In this document: one piece after another, positions 17,202 through 26,313 of the stretch
How positions within the stretch are numbered: position 1 is the first letter of the stretch
Layout of the letters: the number at the start of each line of letters is the position of its first letter
Assembly: GCF_050487225.1 (NCBI RefSeq)
Contig: NZ_JBKQGY010000001.1
Coordinates: 806,001-870,000 of the forward strand
Reading direction: 5' to 3'
Length of the DNA stretch: 64,000 bases
Source: Paenalcaligenes sp050487225
GTDB lineage: Bacteria > Pseudomonadota > Gammaproteobacteria > Burkholderiales > Burkholderiaceae_B
Notes under the pieces: generated by a model
The model's database searches: none
Seen by the model: the letters and a program-made list of their open reading frames with translations, nothing else
What the model was told of the DNA's origin: nothing
Made by a program: the position numbers and the translations under genes

Positions 17202-17819
17202 ATGAAACCCCTATTACAGCCTAGAAAATCCCCGCTACAAGCACGCTCCAAAGCGCTAGTTACCGCTATTTTGGACGCTACCGCTCAGGTTTTAGTAGAG
17301 CGCGGCTACGCTGGCACAAGTACCAATGTCATTGCCGCACGCGCAGGCGTAAGCATTGGTTCTATCTACCAATACTTTCCAAACAAAGATTCGTTGATTG
17401 CCGCCTTACGAGAAAGGCATGCGACAGACTTATATGAGACGCTAGAGTCAGTACTTTCTAGTCGTAACCCACAAACGCTAGACGAAAAACTGGCCGCTAT
17501 TGTGCACGGCTGGATGATCGCCCACCAGCTAGAGCCTGATCTACACCGCGTCGTAGAACAAGAGTTTCCTTTTTTCGAACGCGCTAACCACGATGAGCTC
17601 CCCATCTATCGCAGTATTGTTGAGCGTGTTCGGCAACTACTTGAAGAGCATCGCGAGCACTTGCTACCCGATGATCTAGACCTTGCCACATGGATGGTGC
17701 TGCAAACTATAGAGTCTTTGATTCATGCTGCTACCACCACCACGCCCTTGCCACCCCATGCACCCACTGCCATCGAACAACAGATTGTCACCTTACTGGT
17801 TCGCTACTTACAGGCCTAA
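17202..17819 (+). CDS. TetR family transcriptional regulator
   Basis: A 205-residue repressor with a textbook N-terminal helix-turn-helix: RSKALVTAILDATAQVLVERGYAGTSTNVIAARAGVSIGSIYQYFPNKDSLIAAL (about 15-68). The C-terminal region is the TetR_C type with the VVEQEFPFF segment. Divergent from the siderophore-interacting gene, which it most likely controls. Ligand unknown. Confidence 0.9.
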   Translation: MKPLLQPRKSPLQARSKALVTAILDATAQVLVERGYAGTSTNVIAARAGVSIGSIYQYFPNKDSLIAALRERHATDLYETLESVLSSRNPQTLDEKLAAIVHGWMIAHQLEPDLHRVVEQEFPFFERANHDELPIYRSIVERVRQLLEEHREHLLPDDLDLATWMVLQTIESLIHAATTTTPLPPHAPTAIEQQIVTLLVRYLQA

Positions 17820-17846
17820 CCGCATACCACGAGCAGGTCTCTAGCA

Positions 17847-18743
17847 CTACTGCATCGTGGACGCCTTTTTCATTTGCTGCTGGATAATCTGCAACGCGCG
17901 CTCTGAGGATGCAATCAGCACCAGTTGCGTCATGGCTGGCGGCGGATCACAAGGTGTTAGCCTACATTGCCCACCGGTATAGTGCAACACATAGGCTTTA
18001 CCATCTTGCTCGTCAATCAATCGCCCTTTTACCCTATACAGCACCGTCGCCCACTCTTCTAAGCACTCCAACAAGGCTGACAACACAATGGGGTGGCGAC
18101 TTTCTAAGGTGCAACTATGCCACCCACCGGCTTGCAGTGGCGTCGGTGTGATAGGCGCGGAAAACGCTATCTCGTCAGCGGCTGTATGCGTGTCGTAATG
18201 CAGTACGGCCTCACTGGTTTTTAAGACCGTTTCCAATGCCGTTGGCAAACATTCGCGATCCGCATACCTATTCAACACCAACTGCGTGGCGCTTTGTATT
18301 TGCTGACGCCACACTGTATTGACCTGTGAATCTTCGCTGTAACGCTGCGCTTGTGACACATCCACAAAACACCAGATATCTTGCAAACGCAAACGCGCTG
18401 ACACGCGCACCATATCAGCCACACGCCCCGCATTCGCCACGCCACTGACTTCCATATAGAGTGCGCCAGGCGCTGGCTGCATCCGACTAATTTCTGCGAG
18501 CTTTTCTGCCATGCTGCCGCCTAGAGTGCAGCACACACAGCCATTATTGAGGCGCACGATCTTATCGTCTTGATAAGCAATCAGCGAGGCGTCAATATTG
18601 ATTTTCCCAAAATCATTGACCACCACCAAACTGTTATCCGGCACACCCTCTTGCAGCAGACGATTTAACCACGTGGTTTTACCGGCTCCTAAAAAGCCGG
18701 TCAGGATGATGGTAGGTATAGTGTCACGCAACGGTGCTTTCAT
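17847..18743 (-). CDS. CobW/COG0523 family metal-chaperone GTPase
   Basis: A 298-residue G3E GTPase that would deliver a metal ion, often zinc, to a client enzyme. Visible are Walker A GFLGAGKT (about 16-23), the family metal-binding motif GCVCC (C-x-C-C at about 68-72), and the Walker B-like VVVNDFGKINID. The C-terminal CobW domain lacks an obvious His-rich stretch and is short. The start overlaps the end of an amidohydrolase gene by 20 bp, so it is translationally coupled to a metal-dependent enzyme; that enzyme is the obvious candidate client (inference). Confidence 0.88.
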   Translation of the reverse strand: MKAPLRDTIPTIILTGFLGAGKTTWLNRLLQEGVPDNSLVVVNDFGKINIDASLIAYQDDKIVRLNNGCVCCTLGGSMAEKLAEISRMQPAPGALYMEVSGVANAGRVADMVRVSARLRLQDIWCFVDVSQAQRYSEDSQVNTVWRQQIQSATQLVLNRYADRECLPTALETVLKTSEAVLHYDTHTAADEIAFSAPITPTPLQAGGWHSCTLESRHPIVLSALLECLEEWATVLYRVKGRLIDEQDGKAYVLHYTGGQCRLTPCDPPPAMTQLVLIASSERALQIIQQQMKKASTMQ

Positions 18744-20355
18744 GAACTCGCCCTCCTACTAGCGTCGCTCGCACCTGCATATCTGGTAAGGCATCGGCAT
18801 CACACGCAAACAGGTCATGATCCAAGACCACCATATCGGCATATTTACCCACCTCTAAACTGCCCACTTTGTCGTCCATACGTAAGGTGTAAGCGGCGCC
18901 TAACGTGGCCGCATACAAGGCTTGCTCCATGGTTAAGCCTTCATGCTCCCCCAACTGGTGACCGCATGCTGTCTGCCGGCGCATCGCACACCACATGGAA
19001 AACAATGGCCCTAAAGGTGTAACGGGTGCATCTGAATGCATAGCAACGGGAATACCCATATCCAAGGCCGAGCGCAATGGCTGCATACGGCGGCTACGGC
19101 TATAACCCAAAGTCTTATTACGGTGAACGTCACCCCAGTAATAAATGTGATTCACAAACATGTTTAAACACACACCCAGTTTGGCGGCTCTACGCATTTG
19201 CGCTTGGCTAATAAACTGGCAATGTTGCAAGGTATGGCGATGATCGGCTCGGTACCACAGCGTTTGAGCCTCTTCAATCGCATCCAAAATCAGTTCTACT
19301 GCTTCGTCACCATTGGTGTGTATATGCAGTTGCAAACCAGATTGATGGTAATCCAGCACCATCTGCTTCAAACTTTCTGGTGGTGCATTCCAAATGCCAT
19401 TTTCATGGCCATTGTGATAGCCAGGCCATAGCATACGGGCTGAGAAGCCTTGTATGGAACCATCCGTCATGATTTTGACTAAACCAAAATGCAGCTTGTC
19501 GTTATTGTCACGCTGACACGCTTGCACTCGGGCAATCCCGTCTTGGTTTTCCCATTCCAACGCTGCCATGGCGGGTACTAAACGCACCGCGTAATCCGCT
19601 TGCGCGGAGGCATCGCGCAGCACTTGTACGCCAGCATCACTTAACGGGTTATATAAATCGGTGATGGTGGTTATCCCTGTACGTTGCGCTGCACGCGCAT
19701 AACGCTCTAGGGTTTGAGGGCTATCCACCTCTGAAAACAAACTGCTACCCAGCGCCTCGAACACCGCAAACATGGCTGCCATTTCGCGCAACTCACCATT
19801 AGGTTTGCCATCTTTACCCAGCATCACCCCTTCAATCGTCGCGTTTTGCGCGAGCGTAGTTTGGGCCAGCATCGCGCTATTGACCGTCATTAAATGTAGA
19901 TTGGCATGCATGATGACTACAGGCCTATCACCCACTACGGCATCGATCACCTGTTTATCTAAGCGGTCACCGTCAAAGTACACGGGGTCAAAGCCCCATG
20001 CCACCAGCGGCTCACCAGCAGGTAATTGCTTGGCATACTCTGCCAAGGTCTGCTGTATTTGCGTCAAACTTTGGCATCCCGGCCAACGCTTGCCCTCAGG
20101 GTCGTGGCGCGGGAAATACCCCAAATACAGGTATTTCCACATCGCCCCCTCTAGTGCATGGCTATGACCCTCTACAAAACCGGGGTAAATGTACTGATTC
20201 GCGAACCGCGTATCTACTGTTGCCTCACCCAGATCTTTCAATTCGTCCAACGGCCCTACACCTAGTACTTTGCCGTCTTTCACCGCGATATGCGTCGCTG
20301 TAGGTAAAGAAGGATCCATCGTGATAATACGTTTTGCGGCAAAAATAGTTAGCAT
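18724..20355 (-). CDS. Amidohydrolase, YtcJ type
   Basis: A 543-residue metal-dependent hydrolase of the Amidohydro_3 family. The N-terminal beta-sandwich (IFAAKRIITMDPSLPTATHIAVKDGKVLGVG) is followed by the metal motif HSH in PGFVEGHSHALEG (about 63-67), a KIMTDGSIQGFSARM strand, the LHIHTNGDEAVELILDAIE metal site and the catalytic Asp in AMHSDAPVTP. The C-terminal strands close the sandwich. The natural substrate of YtcJ enzymes is generally unknown (amides, carbamates). It lies seven bases after a GltS-type carrier and overlaps a CobW GTPase; the three make a transport-hydrolysis-metal insertion operon. Confidence 0.88.
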   Translation of the reverse strand: MLTIFAAKRIITMDPSLPTATHIAVKDGKVLGVGPLDELKDLGEATVDTRFANQYIYPGFVEGHSHALEGAMWKYLYLGYFPRHDPEGKRWPGCQSLTQIQQTLAEYAKQLPAGEPLVAWGFDPVYFDGDRLDKQVIDAVVGDRPVVIMHANLHLMTVNSAMLAQTTLAQNATIEGVMLGKDGKPNGELREMAAMFAVFEALGSSLFSEVDSPQTLERYARAAQRTGITTITDLYNPLSDAGVQVLRDASAQADYAVRLVPAMAALEWENQDGIARVQACQRDNNDKLHFGLVKIMTDGSIQGFSARMLWPGYHNGHENGIWNAPPESLKQMVLDYHQSGLQLHIHTNGDEAVELILDAIEEAQTLWYRADHRHTLQHCQFISQAQMRRAAKLGVCLNMFVNHIYYWGDVHRNKTLGYSRSRRMQPLRSALDMGIPVAMHSDAPVTPLGPLFSMWCAMRRQTACGHQLGEHEGLTMEQALYAATLGAAYTLRMDDKVGSLEVGKYADMVVLDHDLFACDADALPDMQVRATLVGGRVHESTVA

Positions 20356-20362
20356 GGTTTTC

Positions 20363-21778
20363 TTACTCTCCTACAACAACATTGGATTTAGCAAAGCCTA
20401 CTGAAGACGATTTCTTTTTCAGCATTAATAATGGCATCAGCGCCAGCGGAATAAAGGTAGTGGCAGCAAACACCAACAAATAGGTATTTGGGCTCAGGCT
20501 TGGTGCAATAGGCGTCACGATATACAGCACGGGTAAATTGATGAGCACAATGGCCAAGTTGAAAAAAGCCAGCTCTTTCCCCACTGAGGTGCTGAAATCC
20601 GCATCCACTAAACGCAGCAGCAATAACCCTGTACCCGTAGAACCTGTGCAGCAACCGAATGAAGTAATCGCGCGCTCTGGCCCCAGCTTGCCGCTGAGTT
20701 TTCCGCAATACCAACACAAAATAAATGTGGCAATGGTCACTGCTACTGACACCAACAAAATCGGTACTAACAGGGAGTACAACACCGCAAACGCGATACT
20801 CATGATGGTGCCAACCACCATGAAATCCACCGACGCCCCCGTAATGCGTTTCATAGTTTCATCGTCTACAAAGTGCGACCAACCCATTTTGTCTATCACC
20901 ATGCGCATCACCACGCATACGATCATGCCGTGCACAAAAAACATGTTGTGACTGAACAGAACTTCTAGACTTAGCCCCCACGGCGCTTTGCCCGCTACTA
21001 CCCCTTGCATGAAATGCAGCCATACATAGGTAATGCCATAGGCAACACCCAACAACCCTAAGTGCCAAGCAAAGCTATCCATATTGGCGCTATGACTGAC
21101 TTCACGCGTAGTAGTGTGGCCATTTTCTTTTTGATAAAAACCCTGCAAGAAAGTCTGATCTATAGAGGATTTCTTGTTTAAATTCATTCCCTTGCGGATG
21201 ATGCGCTGAGCAGCTGGCACGCCCACCACAAACGCCGCTAAAAAGCCCAAAGAAGCATAAATCAGCCCCACTTGCGCGGCATTGGTGATCCCGTATTCTT
21301 GCTCCCAAATGGTGCCGTATGTCAGCGCTTGACCTGGGCCTTGAGTAAAGCCATGGGTAATCAGTGCGCCCAACATAGGGCCTACTTGGCTACCTGTGAA
21401 CTGGTCATAGAGCACAATCATGCCGTAGCCTATCAAGACTTGCAGACCTAAACTGGAGGTCCAAATCAAGCTCAACCACATCCCGCCTTTGGCAATACTG
21501 CCACCCGATAGCGATTTGTCTTTGCTGCTTCCTGTCAAACATAAGGACATGAAGCTTAAAGTGAAAAAGTGAAAGGTCAGACTATTGAAATCTGCAGGTT
21601 TATAGCCGGGTATCCAGTCTGCAGAAAGCAAGATAAAGCCTATCAAACCACCCAGAATACTGGCCGGAATCAAGGTTTTTTGCAGGATGGGAATATGTCT
21701 GCGCAATATTCCCCCTAAGGCCAGCATTCCCGCTATCAGCGCAAATGCAATAATGCCGTGAAATGAGTTTCCCATCAC
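20363..21778 (-). CDS. GltS-like sodium/amino-acid symporter
   Basis: A 471-residue inner-membrane carrier related to sodium:glutamate symporters. About 10-12 hydrophobic helices are seen. Family markers are GALITHGFTQGPGQALTYG (about 137-155; compare the GGHGT loop of GltS) and SFGCCTGSTGTGLLLLRLVD in the second half, the matching loop of the inverted repeat. First gene of an operon with an amidohydrolase and a CobW GTPase. GGAGG lies just before the ATG. The substrate could be the amide or dipeptide-like compound cleaved by the amidohydrolase; glutamate itself is not proven. Confidence 0.82.
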   Translation of the reverse strand: MMGNSFHGIIAFALIAGMLALGGILRRHIPILQKTLIPASILGGLIGFILLSADWIPGYKPADFNSLTFHFFTLSFMSLCLTGSSKDKSLSGGSIAKGGMWLSLIWTSSLGLQVLIGYGMIVLYDQFTGSQVGPMLGALITHGFTQGPGQALTYGTIWEQEYGITNAAQVGLIYASLGFLAAFVVGVPAAQRIIRKGMNLNKKSSIDQTFLQGFYQKENGHTTTREVSHSANMDSFAWHLGLLGVAYGITYVWLHFMQGVVAGKAPWGLSLEVLFSHNMFFVHGMIVCVVMRMVIDKMGWSHFVDDETMKRITGASVDFMVVGTIMSIAFAVLYSLLVPILLVSVAVTIATFILCWYCGKLSGKLGPERAITSFGCCTGSTGTGLLLLRLVDADFSTSVGKELAFFNLAIVLINLPVLYIVTPIAPSLSPNTYLLVFAATTFIPLALMPLLMLKKKSSSVGFAKSNVVVGE

Positions 21779-22198
21779 TGCCTCCTATTACTTATCGAGA
21801 TATTTTGTTTTGTTATTTTGTTTACAGCACCATTATGGGTACTAAACATCTCGAGTTACACACGTAATAACCCCAATATTTCTCATAAAACAAAACAGAA
21901 CGTTTCTATATATAAGAATATCATCAGAAAACAGGAGGTTATTCGGCCACCAACTTTTCGTTACCCATTGAAATTATTATTCTTTTTAGATTCTCCCCAA
22001 AATGGCTCTATTTTTATCACTGACGTTTTCTACAAAAAAATCACGTCATTTCTGAACGCACAATAGTTTGTGGGGCGCTATATCTAATTCTTACTGGTGT
22101 TGTGGGACTTCATTGAAAGCCTGACTCATACGCTTGTATAGTGAATAAACCACCCTGTTTTTTTGGCGACCGCCATCCCTTAACTAAAGGCCTCTGTT
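21779..22198. other. 420-bp AT-rich divergent intergenic region
   Basis: Lies between the GltS-type operon and the O-methyltransferase gene. Markedly AT-rich at 21790-22060, with repeated AAAACAAAAT-like tracts just upstream of the operon. An 82-codon frame (21818-22066) is open but has no family resemblance and unusual composition, so I do not call it. A good promoter for the methyltransferase is at 22113-22142. Confidence 0.5.
22113..22142 (+). promoter_or_regulatory. Sigma-70 promoter for the O-methyltransferase gene
   Basis: TTGAAA (22113-22118) and TATAGT (22137-22142) with an 18-bp spacer, 57 bp before the ATG. Confidence 0.6.
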
Positions 22199-22885
22199 AT
22201 GCGTGCACACGACTACCCCACTCCTAGCATTGACGAATGTATCGCCGTAGATCATTACTTTGCCAACCGGTTAGCGCCGTCAGACCCAGTACTGCAACAG
22301 GTATTGGCCGCCAATGCCGCAGCAGGCATGCCACCCCATGATGTAGCAGCCGTACAAGGCCAATTTCTTGCTGTGATGGTGCAGATTTGCCAAGCCAAAC
22401 GCGTGTTAGAGATAGGTACGTTGGGCGGCTACAGCACCATCTGTATGGCGCGAGCCTTACCCGCAGGTGGGCGTATCACTACCATTGATAACAATGCTGC
22501 CTTTGCTGCTGTCGCCAAAAACAACTTCGCCCTTGCCGAAATGAGCGAACGCATCGATCAGAAGGTAGGCACAGCACTGGATGTGCTTGCCACCTTAGAA
22601 GGCCCCTTTGATCTCATCTTTATTGATGCCGATAAACCTAATAACCCCGCCTATCTCGATGCCGTTCTGAAACTAAGCCGTGTAGGTACGACGATTATTG
22701 GTGACAACGTGGTGCGTGGCGGCGCAGTATCTAACCCCAACAGTGCGGACCCTAACGTGCTGGGCGTACAGCATTTTTTGCAGAAACTCGCCAGCAATCC
22801 CAACCTCAACAGCACTGCTCTACAAACAGTAGGTGAAAAAGGCTGGGACGGCTTTTCACTGACCGTAGTAAACGCCTTACCCTAA
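22199..22885 (+). CDS. Class I SAM-dependent O-methyltransferase (CCoAOMT/COMT-like)
   Basis: A 228-residue cytoplasmic methyltransferase. Motif I is seen as RVLEIGTLGGYSTICMARALP (about 68-88), motif II acidic loop as ITTIDNN, and the FDLIFIDADKPNNPAYLDAVLKLSRVGTTIIGDNVVRGG stretch holds the metal-binding Asp and Asn of the CCoAOMT group. Likely methylates a catechol-type hydroxyl in a metal-dependent way; the substrate cannot be told. Transcribed alone, convergent with benE. Confidence 0.9.
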   Translation: MRAHDYPTPSIDECIAVDHYFANRLAPSDPVLQQVLAANAAAGMPPHDVAAVQGQFLAVMVQICQAKRVLEIGTLGGYSTICMARALPAGGRITTIDNNAAFAAVAKNNFALAEMSERIDQKVGTALDVLATLEGPFDLIFIDADKPNNPAYLDAVLKLSRVGTTIIGDNVVRGGAVSNPNSADPNVLGVQHFLQKLASNPNLNSTALQTVGEKGWDGFSLTVVNALP

Positions 22886-22905
22886 TCACCGCACATACAC
22901 CCTAT

Positions 22906-24081
22906 TTAGGCGGATCGCCTACGCATAATGAAGTAGGTCAATCCGCCCCCCACCATACCCCAAAAGGCAGAGCTAATTCCCCATAAACTCAACCCTGATG
23001 CGGTCACTAAAAACGTTATAGCGGCTGCATCACGGCGCTCTTCATCTTTCATGGCCAACGTCACACTACTGGTGAATGTGCCCAACAATGCCAAACCTGC
23101 AATGCTTTTAATGAAGGCTTCGGGCAAGTTACTAAATAGCACGCCAATAGACGCGCCAAATATCCCCGCTAACAAGTAGAAAATACCTGCACACGCTGCT
23201 GCCATATAACGACGCGATTGGTCTGCATGCGCTTCAGGGCCTAAACAAAATGCGGCTGAAATTGCAGCAATACACACACTGAATCCACCCAATGGCGACA
23301 GCACCAAGGACAGCAATGCGGTAATGGAAATTAAGGGTGAAATACGGGGTGTATAGCCAAAGGCTTGTAGCGTTGCAATGCCGGGGGCATTTTGCGACCC
23401 CATGCTCACAATAAAAAACGGAATGCCCACACCGACTAACGATGCCCATTCAAACTTTGGTGTCACCCAACTAGGCCAGCTGATGACGTCTTGATGACTG
23501 AAATCCATGCCCTGCATTTTGCCAGCCGCTAACGCCACCCCTACCAATAATGTCAGCACAATGGCGTATCGTGGTGCATAGCGTCTGGACACCAAAAACA
23601 CCAAACACATCAAGCCACTCATGAGCAAATCTAGCTCGAATGCCAAAAAGGCTTCCAAGCAGAAGCGCAACAAAATACCCGCCAACATGGCGGCAGCTAG
23701 CGATTGCGGAATACGCTGCATGATGCGTGCAAATATCCCTGTCACACCACACAGCAACATCAAGCCTGCTGCAAAAATAAAGATCCCCACCACCTCATTC
23801 AGTGGCACACCTACCGCACTAGTCGCTAACACCGCCATACCGGGCGTAGACCAAGCCGTCAAAATGGGAATACGGTAGTACAACGATAAACCCAATGAAC
23901 TTACGCCCATCGCCAGCCCCAACATAGTCAGCCAGCCACCTATTTCAGACGCCGGAACGCTAGAAGCCTGTAAAGCCTGCACCACAATGGCAATAGAGCC
24001 GGTATAGCCCACCAGTACGGATACAAAGCCTGCCACGATGGCAGAGAATGACAAATGACGCAAAGAAAGATGTGGCTGCAT
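22906..24081 (-). CDS. benE: Benzoate/H+ symporter BenE family
   Basis: A 391-residue inner-membrane carrier with about 12 helices, related to BenE. Typical segments are SAIVAGFVSVLVGYTGSIAIVVQA, AWSTPGMAVLA (the substrate-region loop) and GSQNAPGIATLQAFGYTP. The frame is open further upstream to 24129, but that part runs through the operator; the ATG at 24081 gives the family start MQPHLSLRHLS. Divergent from an XRE-cupin regulator with palindromic sites between. Benzoate is the family substrate, but no benzoate catabolic genes are in view, so the real substrate may differ. Confidence 0.88.
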   Translation of the reverse strand: MQPHLSLRHLSFSAIVAGFVSVLVGYTGSIAIVVQALQASSVPASEIGGWLTMLGLAMGVSSLGLSLYYRIPILTAWSTPGMAVLATSAVGVPLNEVVGIFIFAAGLMLLCGVTGIFARIMQRIPQSLAAAMLAGILLRFCLEAFLAFELDLLMSGLMCLVFLVSRRYAPRYAIVLTLLVGVALAAGKMQGMDFSHQDVISWPSWVTPKFEWASLVGVGIPFFIVSMGSQNAPGIATLQAFGYTPRISPLISITALLSLVLSPLGGFSVCIAAISAAFCLGPEAHADQSRRYMAAACAGIFYLLAGIFGASIGVLFSNLPEAFIKSIAGLALLGTFTSSVTLAMKDEERRDAAAITFLVTASGLSLWGISSAFWGMVGGGLTYFIMRRRSA

Positions 24082-24097
24082 GGTTAACCTTGATTGG

Positions 24098-24146
24098 ACG
24101 TTATAACGCACGAACAAAGTATATAACACTGTACGTTATAACGTAC
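24098..24146. promoter_or_regulatory. Double palindromic operator between benE and the XRE-cupin gene
   Basis: A perfect 16-bp palindrome GTACGTTATAACGTAC (24131-24146) and a second core ACGTTATAACG (24098-24108) have centres 35 bp apart. On the minus strand TTGTAC (24148-24143) and TATATA (24125-24120), 17 bp apart, give a good benE promoter with the palindrome covering -35 and spacer. A TACAAT at 24144-24149 could be the -10 of the regulator gene. Binding by the adjacent XRE-cupin protein would repress both. Confidence 0.7.
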
Positions 24147-24183
24147 AATGCTTTTTACTTTCTACCGAACAGGAGCTTAAGTC

Positions 24184-24756
24184 ATGCAAAACATGGCGCT
24201 GTATTTAGCTCAAACCTTAAAAGACTTACGACACGAAAAGCAGTGGAGCCTTAGTCAAGCTGCCGAACACACTGGTGTCAGCAAAGCGATGCTAGGCCAA
24301 ATAGAACGTGGTGAATCCAGCCCCACGGTAGCGACGCTTTGGAAAATCGCTACAGGCTTTAATGTGCCTTTTTCTACTTTTTTGGAAGAGGAACAGTCTA
24401 GATCGCCTTTGCTATTGCATAGACAAGGTGCCTTGCCCGTTTACGATCAAGCCAATAACCACATGCGCGTCACACCGCTGTTTCCCTTTGATCCGCAGTT
24501 AGGCTTTGATATTTTCCGAATAGAACTGGCCGCTGGCGCCTACAGTGAGTCCACCGCACACGAAGCTGGTGTGATTGAACACGTCATTGTGTTGGAGGGA
24601 GAGTTAGAGCTGCTTGCTGAAGGCATATGGCACAACCTAAAAACCGGGGAAGCTGTGCGCTTTCAAGCCGATCAACCTCATGCCTATCGCAATAGCAGCG
24701 CACAAACAGTGGTGCTACATGACCTGATTCACTATCCATCACGCGGCACCACCTGA
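24184..24756 (+). CDS. XRE-cupin transcriptional regulator
   Basis: A 190-residue regulator: an N-terminal XRE helix-turn-helix (LKDLRHEKQWSLSQAAEHTGVSKAMLGQIERGESSPTVATLWKIATGF, about 12-60) and a C-terminal cupin (about 105-185) that should bind a small ligand. AGGAG is 9 bases before the ATG. Divergent from benE with palindromic sites in between, so it likely represses the transporter until its ligand, perhaps the transported compound, binds the cupin. Confidence 0.9.
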   Translation: MQNMALYLAQTLKDLRHEKQWSLSQAAEHTGVSKAMLGQIERGESSPTVATLWKIATGFNVPFSTFLEEEQSRSPLLLHRQGALPVYDQANNHMRVTPLFPFDPQLGFDIFRIELAAGAYSESTAHEAGVIEHVIVLEGELELLAEGIWHNLKTGEAVRFQADQPHAYRNSSAQTVVLHDLIHYPSRGTT

Positions 24757-24763
24757 TAAGGTA

Positions 24764-25576
24764 TTACGCCAGTTTCTGCGAGCAGGTCGCCATGAAGGTA
24801 GGCAAGAAGTGATCCACGACAAAGCGCGGATTGGGCTGTTTGTCTTCGTAAAAACCCGTGAGCACCAAGCCTGCTTGTAGCTGACCACCAATTTGGTCCG
24901 TCAAGCTATGACCAAATACCAGCGCCTGCCCTTGATCCATTTTCTGCTGCAAGCTGGCTGCATCTAAGTCTTTGACGTCAGCATACGGCACGCTATAACG
25001 AGGACGAATTAAGCCCTCTTCCATCAGTTTCGGGTCTCGGTCACCAATAAATACAACCGGGTTATAAAAACTGGACAACAACTTGCCGCCCGTTTTTAGC
25101 ACGCGATAGCACTCTTTCCATACCGGCAACACGCTAGGCACATACAGGTTAGAAATGGGGTGCACGATGAGGTCAAAACTGTTGTCAGCGAAAACCGATA
25201 AATCCGCCATATCGCTACGTACCAACTCTAGTGTTAAACCGTCACGCTCGGCCACCATACGATCTTGATCCAGTTGGCCTTCAGAAATATCGACAACCGT
25301 CACGTTGGCCCCAGCAGCGGCTAGCACCGGAGCCTGCTGCCCACCACCAGACGCCAAGCACAAAATTTTGAGCCCTGCTACAGAAGCTGGTAACCAGCCC
25401 TCAGGCATAGGCTGCGGTGTGATGTATACGGTCCACTGCCCTTTTTTGGCCTGCTCAATCACCTCTGACGATACGGGTTGTGACCAGGGGCACTGTTGTT
25501 GTACCAGCTTGTTCCATGCACCACGATTATGTTGCCCCAACTCGTGTTGATCCATGGGTGTATTAGCTTCTGACAT
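24764..25576 (-). CDS. Class I SAM-dependent methyltransferase
   Basis: A 270-residue methyltransferase with motif I in LKILCLASGGGQQAPVLAAAGANVTVVDISEGQL (about 68-101), an acidic ribose-binding D (VVDIS), and the ELVRSDMADLSVFADNSFDLIVHPISNLYVPS stretch of UbiE/TAM-like enzymes. The opening GAWNKLVQQQCPWSQPVS matches a group of uncharacterised methyltransferases. Substrate unknown. It is convergent with the XRE-cupin gene and divergent from the DHFR-like gene. Confidence 0.88.
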   Translation of the reverse strand: MSEANTPMDQHELGQHNRGAWNKLVQQQCPWSQPVSSEVIEQAKKGQWTVYITPQPMPEGWLPASVAGLKILCLASGGGQQAPVLAAAGANVTVVDISEGQLDQDRMVAERDGLTLELVRSDMADLSVFADNSFDLIVHPISNLYVPSVLPVWKECYRVLKTGGKLLSSFYNPVVFIGDRDPKLMEEGLIRPRYSVPYADVKDLDAASLQQKMDQGQALVFGHSLTDQIGGQLQAGLVLTGFYEDKQPNPRFVVDHFLPTFMATCSQKLA

Positions 25577-25746
25577 ATGTTTAGTTCCTACTTAATAAAC
25601 GGTTACGGATCTACGCCGTGCAGTTTGTGCTGTGCAGAGCAAGCACGACTGTGATTTTTCCGTTGACCATCATACGCTTGTCAGCGCGTCGCATGAAAAC
25701 CACCTTAGTCAAAATATGGGTTTAACCTTAGCTATTTTCCAATTAA

Positions 25747-25759
25747 CATACACCGTATG
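25747..25759 (+). promoter_or_regulatory. Palindrome upstream of the DHFR-like/tetR pair
   Basis: CATAC-ACC-GTATG is a perfect 5+3+5 palindrome 14 bp before the DHFR-like ATG. It overlaps a possible -10 (TATGAT, 25756-25761). Such a site suits the TetR encoded at the end of this pair. Confidence 0.4.
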
Positions 25760-25773
25760 ATAAATAATGAAAG

Positions 25774-26313
25774 ATGACGATTATGGGTTTTGGAAAAGTC
25801 TTTATTGCCACCTCTGTAGATGGCTTTATTGCGCGTGACAACGGCTCGTTAGACTGGCTACCTGCACCACTAGACGGCGAAGATTACGGCTACGCAGCAC
25901 TCATGGATTCGGTAGATGGCATCATCATGGGGCGCTCCACTTACGAAACTGTACTAGGATTTGGTGAATGGCCCTTTAGTAAACCGGTAGTGGTGCTCAG
26001 CCGTACCCTGACGGCAGCAGATGTACCCGAAGCCTTACGCAAATCGGTGCAAGTATCCAACGTAGCACCATCTACCTTGGTTGCCACACTACGCGAACAG
26101 GGCTGGAAACACGCCTACATCGATGGCGGTCAAACCATACGCAGCTTTATAGAAGCGGGCGAAGTATCTGAGCTTACCCTTACCCGTATTCCAATCTTGC
26201 TAGGTAGCGGCATACCTTTATTTGGCCCTTTACCTGAAAGCATCGTGTTGCGCTGTGAGTATTCCAAACACTACCCCAACGGGGTCATCAGCACGCGTTA
26301 TCATGCCCTCTAA
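25774..26313 (+). CDS. Dihydrofolate reductase family protein (RibD C-terminal-like)
   Basis: A 179-residue NAD(P)H-dependent reductase-like protein. The N-terminus shows FIATSVDGFIARDNGSLDWL, then IIMGRSTYETVL (nucleotide site) and AYIDGGQTIRSFIEAGEVSELTLTRIPILLGSGIPLFG (about 112-150), as in the YwjB/YyaP group. These are not true folate-dependent DHFRs; their substrates are mostly unknown. A tetR gene follows directly, overlapping or within two bases depending on its start, so the pair probably forms an autoregulated unit. Confidence 0.9.
   Translation: MTIMGFGKVFIATSVDGFIARDNGSLDWLPAPLDGEDYGYAALMDSVDGIIMGRSTYETVLGFGEWPFSKPVVVLSRTLTAADVPEALRKSVQVSNVAPSTLVATLREQGWKHAYIDGGQTIRSFIEAGEVSELTLTRIPILLGSGIPLFGPLPESIVLRCEYSKHYPNGVISTRYHAL

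Noticed and set aside
21818..22066. 82-codon open frame in the AT-rich gap before the O-methyltransferase gene
   Set aside because: No family resemblance, AT-driven composition and no ribosome site; it overlaps the divergent promoter region.
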